From assembly GCF_022229005.1 (NCBI RefSeq), contig NZ_JAKKFD010000005.1:62001-126000 (forward strand): DNA of 64,000 bases, written 5' to 3'. Shown here piece after piece: positions 1-15,200 of this stretch. The notes under the pieces were generated by a model, which was not told where the DNA came from, made no database searches, and was given only the letters and a program-made list of their open reading frames with translations. Each line of letters begins with the position of its first letter. Within the stretch, counting starts at the first letter, position 1. This DNA comes from Micromonospora trifolii. Its GTDB lineage: Bacteria; Actinomycetota; Actinomycetes; Mycobacteriales; Micromonosporaceae. The translations under genes were made by a program, and so were the position numbers.

Positions 1-2403
1 ACCCGCTGGACCGTGGACATGGCAGCCCTCGGCCGGTTCCTGGGCCGACCGCGCGGTACCGCGTCGACCGTCCTTCCGCGCCTGCTGCGCGGCATCACGC
101 TGATCCGTCTCGCCCTCACCAACGCCGAGGACACCTGCCTCGTACGCACGCTGATCGGGGGCCGCGAGCTGGAACTGCCGCCCGCGCCGAAGCCGGCCCC
201 GCAGCTCGACACCGACGTCGCGGTGGCCCAGCACTTCAGCGACCTGGCCATCCACACAGCGCGTCTGCTCACTCGGGCACGCGCCACCGGGCGCCCCGAT
301 CCGACGCTCGCCGACGTCCAGGCGGCAGGCTTCCCCGACCTCGGCCCGGCCATCGAGGCGACGGCCCGCGCCGCTGGCGAACTCGGCGTGCCAGTCACCG
401 CCAGGCTGCGTACCCTCGGCACGCTCTTCGACGGCGAACGTGAGGCCGCCCGCCGCCGCGTGGACCGGCGAGCCAACCCGCTGGAGTCGGGGCGGCTGGT
501 CGAGAACAACCCCATCGACATCGGCGACGACATCGAACACATCCCGTCCCGCGTACCGGTGCTGAGCGCGCAGGCCCGGGTCGCCGGCCGCGGCGACCTC
601 ATGATCATTCGGACCACGCACCTGCGCTACGATCTCGGCGAGATCTCGCACGTCGAGAACGTGCTGGCCAGCGAGGTACGCGGCCGCACTCACGTGGTCG
701 ACACCAGCACCCAAAAATCGGTCACCACCTCGACCCAGTCGATCGCCGAGACCACCCAGGAGTTGGAGACCACCGAGCAGAACAGCCTCGACCGCGCGCT
801 CACCACCGCGGCGACCCAGACCAGCTCGACGTCGCTGGGAGTCAGCGTCTCGGGCGGCTTCGGCCCGGTGCAGGCCGGCGTCGACATCAACGCCGACCGG
901 TCCACGACCACCGCCAGCAGCATGAGCTCGGCCGTGTCGTACTCCAAGACCCTCACCGAGCGGGCCTCCGAACTGTTGCGCAGCGAGGTCTCCGAACGCC
1001 GCGCCATCACCAGCACGACCCGGGTGACCGAGACCAACGAGCACCGGTTCGACAACGCCGGCGGATCGGCGAACATCGCCGGCATCTACCGCTGGCTCAC
1101 CAAGATCGACCAGGCGCAGGTCTACAACTACGGCGAGCGGCTGCTGCTCCAGTTCGTCGTGCCCGAGCCGGCTGCCGTGCTTGTCTACCTGGCGCAGCAG
1201 ACCACCGACGAGGGCGCGGTCGCCAAGCCGGCCGGCTGGTTCCTCGACGTCGCCGACCTCAACGAGGAGAACTACGCCGACAAGGCCGCACGCTGGGACG
1301 TCGTCGGTGTCGAGCCCCCGCCCGAGGAGGTGGTGTCCGCCACGGTGACCTTTGCCGACCCACCGGCCCGGCCGTTCGACTACGCCCAGAACTCCACCGA
1401 CAAGTCCCAGCCCGAGTGGGGTTACAGCTCGTACGTCGGCGACGTGCCGGTGCCGAGCGGCTACGCGGCGACCGAGGCGTACGTGACCACCACCTGGGGG
1501 CTGGAGGAGGGTGAGTACCCCGACGACGTGGGAAGCCCGCCCCAGGCCGTGCAGATCGCAATCGGGGAGTGCCGCGTCACCGCCAACGACACCACCAACG
1601 GCGAGCAGACCGTCGAGCTGGCGCACGTACTCCCCGGGCCGTTGCCCGTCGGGATCAGCGCCGACCAGCGCGGCGGCCTCACGGTCGTGGTGCGGGTGCG
1701 CTGCGAACGTACCGATGCCGCCTACGAGGCGTGGCGGCTGCGCGCGTACGAGATGATCCGCGCGAGCTACCTGGCGCAACTGTCGGCGTACGACAACGAC
1801 CAGCGCCTCCGGCTGGCCCGAGCGGTCTACCGGTCCGAGCAGGCCCCCGAGACGAACCGGCGCGTCGAACAGCTCGAACTGAAACGAGCCTGCCAGTCCG
1901 TGCTCTTCGGCCACGAGTTCGACCAGTTCGGTGGCCTGACGTTCCCGGCCGACGACGCCCCCCGCATCAACCGCCTGGAGACCACCGCGGAGGCCGACCA
2001 GATCCAGTTCGGCGAGGACCTCTTCGAGTGGGAGAACATGGTGTACCTGTTCTACCCGTATCAGTGGGCTGGCCGGGAACGGTGGGCGACGTTACGGACC
2101 CAGACCAGCTCGGACCCCGTGCACGAGGCGTTCCTCCAGGCCGGGGCCGCCCGGGTGACGGTGCCGGTCCGCGCCGGCTACGAGCACGTCGTCGGTACGT
2201 ATCTGGAAACCTCGCAGATCCCGACGCTCACCCCACGGCCCTGGCGGGAAGGCACGAACCCGTACCCGCCGATCGAGGACCTGATCGGCGACGCCCTGGA
2301 CCGCCCGGGCGAGGAGATCGCCGTCGACGAACCGTGGGAGGTCGCGACGCCGACGGCGCTCATCTACCTACAGACGGGGGCCGAGCTGAACCCGGAGCTG
2401 TGA
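1..2403 (+). CDS. Large protein of unknown function, probably 5'-truncated
   Basis: I do not recognise the family. The frame is open from base 1. A GTG at 13 and an ATG at 19 are possible starts (796 aa from 13), but neither has a visible ribosome binding site, so the true start may lie left of the window. The N-terminal ~200 residues are mixed alpha/beta-like. The segment around residues 210-345 is strikingly rich in Thr, Ser and Glu, with the look of a long amphipathic helix or coiled coil, and follows a 'EISHVENVLASEVRGRTH' stretch. A region with 'IYRWLTKIDQAQVYNYGERL' and beta-rich C-terminal domains follows. No signal peptide or membrane segment is seen. Such Thr/Glu-rich segments occur in large actinobacterial proteins near contractile injection systems, but that link is from memory and unproven. 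It converges on the NRPS operon with only 29 bases between the stop codons. Confidence 0.7.
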   Translation, partial: TRWTVDMAALGRFLGRPRGTASTVLPRLLRGITLIRLALTNAEDTCLVRTLIGGRELELPPAPKPAPQLDTDVAVAQHFSDLAIHTARLLTRARATGRPDPTLADVQAAGFPDLGPAIEATARAAGELGVPVTARLRTLGTLFDGEREAARRRVDRRANPLESGRLVENNPIDIGDDIEHIPSRVPVLSAQARVAGRGDLMIIRTTHLRYDLGEISHVENVLASEVRGRTHVVDTSTQKSVTTSTQSIAETTQELETTEQNSLDRALTTAATQTSSTSLGVSVSGGFGPVQAGVDINADRSTTTASSMSSAVSYSKTLTERASELLRSEVSERRAITSTTRVTETNEHRFDNAGGSANIAGIYRWLTKIDQAQVYNYGERLLLQFVVPEPAAVLVYLAQQTTDEGAVAKPAGWFLDVADLNEENYADKAARWDVVGVEPPPEEVVSATVTFADPPARPFDYAQNSTDKSQPEWGYSSYVGDVPVPSGYAATEAYVTTTWGLEEGEYPDDVGSPPQAVQIAIGECRVTANDTTNGEQTVELAHVLPGPLPVGISADQRGGLTVVVRVRCERTDAAYEAWRLRAYEMIRASYLAQLSAYDNDQRLRLARAVYRSEQAPETNRRVEQLELKRACQSVLFGHEFDQFGGLTFPADDAPRINRLETTAEADQIQFGEDLFEWENMVYLFYPYQWAGRERWATLRTQTSSDPVHEAFLQAGAARVTVPVRAGYEHVVGTYLETSQIPTLTPRPWREGTNPYPPIEDLIGDALDRPGEEIAVDEPWEVATPTALIYLQTGAELNPEL

Positions 2404-2432
2404 CATCTCGCCGCCCCCGTGAGAAGTTCCAC

Positions 2433-7939
<5,507 letters not shown>

Positions 7940-7943
<4 letters not shown>

Positions 7944-10900
7944 GAGGGGGTGTCCTTCTCCGCCACGAGCAGCGCCGCGACCTCGGTTTCGGAGAGCTCG
8001 TCGAGCTCGGCGGCGATCTGCTGTTCGATCTGGGCCGCCAGGTCGGCCACCACCGGGCTGCTGAACAGCGCCCGCATCGGCAATTCCACGTCCACCTCGG
8101 CGCGGATGCGGGCCATCGCCCGCATGCCGCGTAGCGAGTTGCCGCCGAGAGCGAAGAAGTCGTCGAGGACGCCGACCTTCTCCACCTGGAGGACGTCGGC
8201 GTAGACCTCGGCGACCAGGGCCTCGGCGTCGGTACGCGGAGCGAGGAACCCATCGGTGGCAGCGACCGCCGGGGCCGGCAGCGCGGCGCTGTCCAGCTTG
8301 CCGTTCGGCGTCAGCGGCAGCGCGTCCAGCACGACGAATGCAGTCGGCACCATGTGCGCGGGCAGCTCGAGGGCCAGGTCGGCGGCGAGCGCCGCCGTGT
8401 CGACCGGGCCGACCAGGTAGCCGACCAGCGTCGACTCACCACCGTCGGCGCGGACCACGACCGTTGCCGCGTCCACGTCCGGGCGGGCGCGCAGCACCGA
8501 CTCGATCTCGCCCAGCTCGATCCGCATCCCCCGGACCTTGACCTGGTTGTCGCGGCGGCCCAGGTACTCCAGCGTCCCGTCGGCTCGCCAGCGGGCCAGG
8601 TCACCGGTGCGGTACATCCGCTCCCCCGGCGGCCCGTACGGACAGGGCAGGAACCGCTCGGCGGTGAGGGCCGGTCGGCGCAGGTAGCCCCGGGCCAGTT
8701 GCGCCCCGGCGACATACAGCTCGCCGACCACACCGGGCGGCACCGGATTCAACGCCGCGTCGAGCAGGTGGACCCGGGTGGTCCAGGTGGCCTGACCGAT
8801 CGGCACCGGCCCGGCGGGCACCGACTGGCCGGGCGCGATCCGGGCGGCGACGCAGCCGACGGTCGCCTCGGTCGGGCCGTATTCGTTGATGACGGCGACC
8901 TGCGGGTGCGCCGCCCGCCAGCCGGCCAACTGGTCACCGGTCAGCGCCTCCCCGCCGATCACCAGGTCGGTGGTGGGCGACAGCGCGTCGTCGAGCAGCG
9001 GCAGGTGGCTGGGGGTGACCTTGAGGAACGTGGGCGGCCCGCCGGCCCGAGCGGCGGGCGTGTCGATGCCCGCCAGCCGGACCGTGCCGCCGACGGTGAG
9101 CGGGCCGAGCAGCCCGGTCACTGTCAGGTCGAACGTGACGGGCGAGTGCAGCAGGGCCGTGCCGGCCAGCCCCGGGTAGGTGTCCCGGGCCCAGGCCAGG
9201 TACGCGGCAACCGCGCGGTGCTCCACCAGCACGCCCTTGGGCCGGCCGGTGGAGCCGGAGGTGTAGAGGACGTACGCCGGGTGCTCCGGGCGCAGCGGCG
9301 ACCGGCGGTCGTCATCGAGCAGGTCGGTGTCGTCGAGGTCGGCGGCGGTCGTGGAGTCGAGCACCAGCGCGTCGGCCGGGGCCAGCGCGGCCGTCTGCGG
9401 GGTGGCCAGCACCAGCGTCGGCTCCGCGTCGGTGAGCAGATAGCCGATCCGGTTCGCCGGGTGGTCGGTGTCCACGGGCAGGTACGCCGCACCGGCCTTG
9501 AGCACCGCGAGGATCGCCACCAGCAGCTCCACCGATCGGGGCAGCAGCAACGCGACCCGGGTCTCCGGGCCGGCACCCCGCTCGACCAGCAACCGGGCCA
9601 AACGGTTGGCTCGGGCGGACATCTCGGCGTAGCTCAACTCCACCCCGTCGCAGAGCAGCGCGGCCGCCGCCGGGGTGGCGGCGGCCTGCCGCTGCACCTC
9701 GGCGACCACAGTGGTCGGCACCACCTCGCCACCGGTGCCGGCCCACGTGCGCAGCAGGTCGCGCTCGGCGTCGTCGAGCAACGGCAGCGCGGACAGCCTG
9801 GTGGCCGGGTCGGCGACGACGGCGGTGAGCAACCGCAGGTAGCGGGCGACGACCGTCTCGGCGGTGGCCCGGTCGAACAGGTCGGTGCGGTAGACCAGGC
9901 GGCTGGTGCCGCGCGTGATGTCGAACGCCAGGTCGTCCTTGGTGGTGCCCAGCGCCACCACGTCCAGGCCGGAGTCCGGGATGAAGTTCAGGGCGGTCTG
10001 GAACACCGGCTGCACCGACGGGTCGCGGTGCGCGGCGACCGCTTCGACGATCCGCTGGAACGGCGTCTGCCCATGTTCCATCGCGTCCACCAGACCGGCC
10101 CGGACCCGGCCGACCAGCTCGGTGCCGCTCGGGTCGCCGCTCAGGTCGCAGGACACCGCGACCGGGTTGACGAACATCCCGATCAACGGGGCCAGCTCGG
10201 CGGCGTCCCGGCCGGCGGTGGAGACACCGACCACCACCTGCGGGTCGCCCGAGATTCGGGACAGCAGAGCGGCGAAGGTGGCCAACAGCACCATGTACGG
10301 AGTCGCAGACGTGCCAGCGGCGAGCTGCCCGACGCGGTCCAGCAGCCCGTCGGGAAGGTCGAAGCGCACCTCGTCGCCGGCGAAGCCGAGCTGGGCGGGG
10401 CGCGGCCGGTCCAGCGGCAGGCCGGTCACCGTCGGCGCACCGGCCAGGCTGCCGCGCCAGAAGGCGAGCTGCCGGTCCAGCTCGTCGTCGGTGAGCTGGT
10501 CGCGCTGCCAGACGGCGAAGTCGGCGTACTGGATGGGCAGCTCGGGTACGTCGGCCGGCGCGCCGGTCAGCGCGGCCCGCGTGAACGCGGCCAGTTCGGC
10601 GTCGAAGAGCACCGCGGAGTGACTGTCGAAGACCGCGTGGTGCACCACGAACTGCAACCCGAGCCGGTCGGCGGCGAAGCGGACCAGCCGGGCCCGCCAC
10701 AGTGGCGGGGCGTCCAGCGGGATCGGCGTCCGCGCCAGCTCGGCCAGCGTGTCGGTGGCGCGGGCCTGCTGCTCGTCGGCGGGCAGGTCGGTCAGGTCCA
10801 GCTCCGGCAGCTCCACCGGCTCGACGGCCCGGACGACCTGCGTCAGCACCCCGTCGGCCATCCGCAGGTGGGTGCGCAGTGCCTCGTGTCGGGCGACCAC

Positions 10901-11056
10901 CTGCGTGAGCGCCTCGGCGACCTGGGTCGCGGTGACGCCCGCCGGAAACCCGAACGGCGCGGAGATGTTGAAGACCGGCGAACCGGGGTCGAGCTGGTTG
11001 GCCGTCCACACCCGCTCCTGGGCGAAGGAGGCCGGGAAGGTCCACTCCTGGGTCAT
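7940..11056 (-). CDS. NRPS module C-A(Asn)-PCP
   Basis: Penultimate elongation module, 1038 aa. A condensation domain (about 8-430) is followed by adenylation (about 450-940) and a PCP with LGGNS near residue 990. The specificity residues I read are D-L-T-K-V-G-E-V-G-K, almost identical to the established asparagine code DLTKLGEVGK. The condensation motif reads HHAVFDS (139-145). The catalytic second His and the Asp are kept, but the usual final Gly is Ser. I chose the ATG at 11056, which overlaps the MbtH stop in an ATGA and has GGGAG upstream; the frame stays open further upstream but that is the MbtH region. An oxygenase of the TauD type two genes upstream suggests beta-hydroxylation of the Asn (inference). 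Confidence 0.95.
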
Positions 11057-11241
11057 GACGCCGACTCCCGCACCGAACGGGGGCGCATGTCGGTCCACAC
11101 GGTGTCGATGTGCGCCAGGCACTCCTCGCGGGTGCCGGCGAACCCCATGTCGTACCAGCCCGCCGGTAGGTCCCGTCCGGCCGGCCAGATGGAGTACTGC
11201 TCCTCGTCGTTGCGCACGACCAGGAATCGGGGCTCGGCCAT
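11053..11241 (-). CDS. MbtH-like NRPS accessory protein
   Basis: 62-residue MbtH family protein, which binds adenylation domains and supports their folding and activity. The family signature is complete: a QYSIWP segment, LPAGW, then a conserved stretch ending in VWTDMRP. It starts at the ATG whose A overlaps the last base of the oxygenase stop (TGATG) and ends in an ATGA with the Asn module, so it is translated together with both. It is the only MbtH in the window and presumably serves all four A domains of the operon. Confidence 0.96.
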   Translation of the reverse strand: MAEPRFLVVRNDEEQYSIWPAGRDLPAGWYDMGFAGTREECLAHIDTVWTDMRPRSVRESAS

Positions 11242-12194
11242 CACAGTGCTCCATCGGTGTCGGGGGTGTGCGGTTCGGCCATCGCGACGGCGATCTTGCG
11301 GGGGCCGGTGAACGGCTCCCGGCCGTGCGCGGCGGTCATGTTGTCGACCACCAGCACGTCGTCGCGCTGGTAGTCGAAGCGGACGCTGGCGGCCCGGTAG
11401 GCGGCGCGCAGGTGGTCCATGACATCGCCGGGGATCTCGCCGCCGTCGCCGTAGTAGGTGTTCGACGGCAGCCCGTCCGCGCCGAACATGGCCAGCAGCC
11501 CCTCCTGGAGGTCCTTGGCCAGGCTGCTCACGTGGAAGAAGGTGGCATGGTTGAACCAGCGGGGGATGTCTGAGCCGGGCCGCTGGTGCACGACGTCGCG
11601 GACCGCACGGGTACGCAGCCCGTCGCGGCCCACCCACTCCAGCGTGATCCGGTTCGCCGCCGCGTACGCCTCGACCTCGGCGCGGTCGTCGGTGCCGAAC
11701 ACGTGCTGCCAGCTCGCGCCGAAATCTCCGTGGAAGTTGCGCACCAGCATCCAGCGGCGGCGGATGAACTCCTCGCGTACCGCAGGGTCGATTTCCCGGT
11801 AGACCCGGCGGATGTCGGCCAGCGGAGTGGCGCCCAGTGTCTGCGGCGCGGTGATGCAGTAGAAGAACAGCGTCAACGGCCAGCGCGCCTGGTACGAGTT
11901 CTCGTTGTGCAGGAAGATCTCCTCGTCCGGCGGGTAGTCGGTCGAGGTGTACACCCGGCCCTTGATGGCGTGTCGTGGTGAGGACCGCTCGGTGTAGGTC
12001 AGCGGCTCACCGGCCAGCGCCCGGACCGCCCGGTCGAAACCGTCCACCCCGCCCACGTCGAAGCCGCGGAACAACAACCCGCCCTGCTCGGCCACTGTGG
12101 CCCGCAGCTCGGCGCGGCGCTCGGTGATCAGCTCGGTCAGTGTCCGGCCGTCGGATTCGACGACCACGGGCAGCGTGGCGATCGTGTCGCTCAT
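11241..12194 (-). CDS. TauD/TfdA-family Fe(II)/2-oxoglutarate oxygenase
   Basis: 317 aa. A non-haem iron oxygenase of the TauD/SyrP/AsnO type. The facial triad is seen as H96-x-E98 in 'FLHNENSY', with a distal His290 followed by an Arg-containing 2-oxoglutarate site (GREPFTGPRK). Glu instead of Asp in the HxE motif is shared with AsnO-type and SyrP-type enzymes that beta-hydroxylate amino acids for NRPS. Position directly before MbtH and the Asn-selective module supports a role in making beta-hydroxyasparagine, either on free Asn or on the carrier; this is inference. I start at the ATG with GGAGAG four bases upstream rather than the in-frame GTG at 12206, which is part of that ribosome binding site. 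Confidence 0.93.
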   Translation of the reverse strand: MSDTIATLPVVVESDGRTLTELITERRAELRATVAEQGGLLFRGFDVGGVDGFDRAVRALAGEPLTYTERSSPRHAIKGRVYTSTDYPPDEEIFLHNENSYQARWPLTLFFYCITAPQTLGATPLADIRRVYREIDPAVREEFIRRRWMLVRNFHGDFGASWQHVFGTDDRAEVEAYAAANRITLEWVGRDGLRTRAVRDVVHQRPGSDIPRWFNHATFFHVSSLAKDLQEGLLAMFGADGLPSNTYYGDGGEIPGDVMDHLRAAYRAASVRFDYQRDDVLVVDNMTAAHGREPFTGPRKIAVAMAEPHTPDTDGAL

Positions 12195-12219
12195 TGTTCT
12201 CTCCACTCCTGGTTTCTCG

Positions 12220-15200
12220 TCACGCGCGGGGCAGTCGCGGAATGGCGGGGATCGGTGCCGGGGTGGCCGGCTCGTCGGTGTCGGCCGCGGCGACGCGCAG
12301 TTCCTCGATCCGGGCTGCCAGCCCGGCCACGGTGGGGGTCTCGAAGAGGCTGCGCATCGGCAGACGCACCCCGGTCGCCTTGCGCATCGCCGCGATCAGC
12401 TGGACCGCGACCAGGGAGTTGCCGCCCAGGGCGAAGAAGTCGTCGTCGACGCCCACCTCGGGCACCCCGAGCCGGTCCTGCCAGACCCGGGCGATGGCCA
12501 GCTCCAACTCGGTGCCCGGCGCGGCGGCGCCGGCCGACGCCCCGGTCGCGGCCGGCCCGGTGGCCGCCTCGTCGCCGGCCAGGTTGCCGGAGGTGACCCG
12601 GCCGGCACGGTGCCGAATGTCCTCGACCGTCCGGGTGGCGATCACCACCTGGGCGCCGAGACCGGCGGTGAGGCTACGGCGGAACGCCTCCGCGCCGTCC
12701 ACCGGCCGGATGTCCTCGGTGGACGGGGCCGGCACCGCCCCGGCGTCGTCGCCGGCAGGTCCGCTCAGGCCACCGGTGACGGCGCCCTGGTCCACCCTGC
12801 GCAGCACGAAGTCGCTGATCTCGACCAGCTCCCGGCCGTCCGGGTCGCGCAGCGACAGGTCCGCGGCGACGACCTCGTCGGTGCCGCCGGTGCGGTGCCG
12901 CAACCGGCTGGTGAACCGGGCCGGCAGCGGACCGCGCACCACGATCCGGCCGTAGGACAGCGGCAGGTAGGTGCCACTGCCCTGGCCCCGGCCGAACGCG
13001 GTCGCCACGTCCAGCAGTGCCGGGTGCAGGCCCCAGACGGGCAGGTCGTCGGCCGCCGAGGCGGGCGCCTCGACGACGGCCAACTCCTCGCCGTCGGCCA
13101 GGTGGTGCTCCCGCAGCGCGGCCCAGCGCGGCCCGAACGTCAGCATGCTGGTCCGGCCCCGCCCGAACGACGCGTCGTCGTCCACCCGGCGACCCACGAC
13201 CGTGGCCGGCTGCGGTGCCGGTGCCGGCTCGTCGGTCCAGCCCGCGCCGCCCCGCACGTGGGTCCGCAGCCGGCCGCCTGCGAGGCTTTGCACCGCGAAC
13301 TCGGTGCCGCCGTCGTCGGTGCCGGTCAGCTCCACCCGGTACTGGGCAACGGTGCCGTCGGGCACCGCGAACGGCTCGAGGAAGACCACGTCGCGCAGTT
13401 CCACCGCCGCGGCCGGACCGGGCGCGGGCAGCGCGGCGGCCACCGCGGCCCGGACCGACTCCAGGTGGGCGGTGCCCGGCACCACCGGCACACCTCCGAT
13501 CCGGTGCTCGTCGAGCAGCCAGTGGGTGGCCGCGGAGACCAGCCCGTGCAGCACGGTGCCGTCCGGCCCGGTGACCTTCGTGGTGAGCACCGGGTGGTCG
13601 ACCGCCGCGGTGACGGTGTCCCGGCCCGCCGCCCGGAAGCCGGCCGGCACGGCGGTCTCCACGGCCATGCCGACCTCGGCCCAGCCGCCCCAGTTCTGCG
13701 ACAGCACCGGTGCCCGCCAGCCTGCGCCCGAGCGCGCGTGCGCGTCGAGGAACGCGTTCGCGGCGCAGTAGTCGACCTGTCCGAAGCCGCCGACCACGGC
13801 GGTGATCGACGAGCACAGCACCACGAAGTCCAGTGGCAGGTCACCGAAGACCTGGGCGAGGGCGAGCGTGCCGGCGAGCTTCGGGGCGAGCACCCGCTCG
13901 GCCTCGGCCCGCTCCTTCACCTCGGCCATTCCGCCGCCGGGCAGGCCGGCCGCGTGCACGATGCCGTCGATGCCGCCGTACGCGGCCTGCGCGGCGTCGC
14001 GGACCCGGCGCAGGTCGGCCGGGTCGGTGACGTCGGCGGCGAGCACCAGCACCTCGGCGCCCGCGGCCTCCATCCGACGGATCGCCGCGATGGCCCGCCC
14101 GGCCCGGTCGTCGCCGTGCACCGCGAGGTGGTCGTCCCACCGCTCACGCTCCGGCAGCCCGGAGCGGGCCAGCAGCACCAGCCTGGCCCGGGCCCGGGTG
14201 GCGAAGTCCTCGGCCAGGGTGATGCCGATGCCGCCGAGGCCGCCGGTGATCACGTACCGGCCACCGTCACGCAGGGCTCCCGCCTCCGCCTCGGAGTCCA
14301 CAGTCACCTGCTCGAAGCCGGGCAGCCAGCGACGCCGCCCCCGCAGCGCCACCTCGGCCCGCTCCGGGTCCCGGAGGCGGCGCAGCTCGGCGACCACGGC
14401 GGCGACGTCGTCCTCGGCCGGGTCCCCGTCGACCAGCCGCACGGCCAGCCCGGGCAGCTCGGCCGGCAGCACCCGGACCAGCCCGGCCAGTGTGGCGTGC
14501 TCCGGGCGACGCAGGTCGTCGCCGCGGACGTCGCCGACCCCGGCGGTCACCAGATCCAGGGCGAGGCCGTCGTTCTCGCTGGTCAGGCCGGCGCCAGCGA
14601 GTGCCTGCACCAGGTGCAGGGCGCTGAAGAAGCCCCGCTCCTGCGCGGCCCAGACCGCCGCGATGTCGGTGCCGGCCGGCGGGCCGTCCAGCGTGAACGC
14701 GTGCACCAACCGGGCCGGCATCGCGTCGGCGGTGAGCGCCGCGACCAGGTCGTCGTAGTCGGCGCGCACCCCAGGGCGCAGGTGGTAGCCGGTGTCGGTC
14801 CCGGCGAAGGAGTCGCCGGGGCGTACCACGATCGGGTCGGCGCCGGCGGCCCGCAGGCCGGCGACCAGCGCGTCACCGCGCGGGCCGGCGGTCAGCACCA
14901 GGCAGCGGCCCAGCGGCTCGGCCGCCGGCAGCGGCGCGGCCTGCTGCCAGACCGGCACCGCGAACCACTGCGGCAGCGGTCGCGGCCCCACCTCGACCGG
15001 GGCGGACACGACCGGCTGCTCCGGATCCGGGTCGATCCAGAAGCGGCGGCGCTCGAAGGGGTACGTGGGCAGCGGCACCCGCCGGGCCGCCGGGTCGTCG
15101 TCGAAGCGCACGGGCACGGCGGCGGACCAGAGCGCGCCAGCGGCGCCGAGCAGGGTGGCCAGGTCGCCGGTGCCGTCGCCCGGCCCGGGCAGGCTGCTCA

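Noticed and set aside
11053-11637. 194-codon frame extending upstream of the MbtH gene
   Set aside because: Only the last 62 codons match MbtH; the rest lies antiphase within the oxygenase gene.
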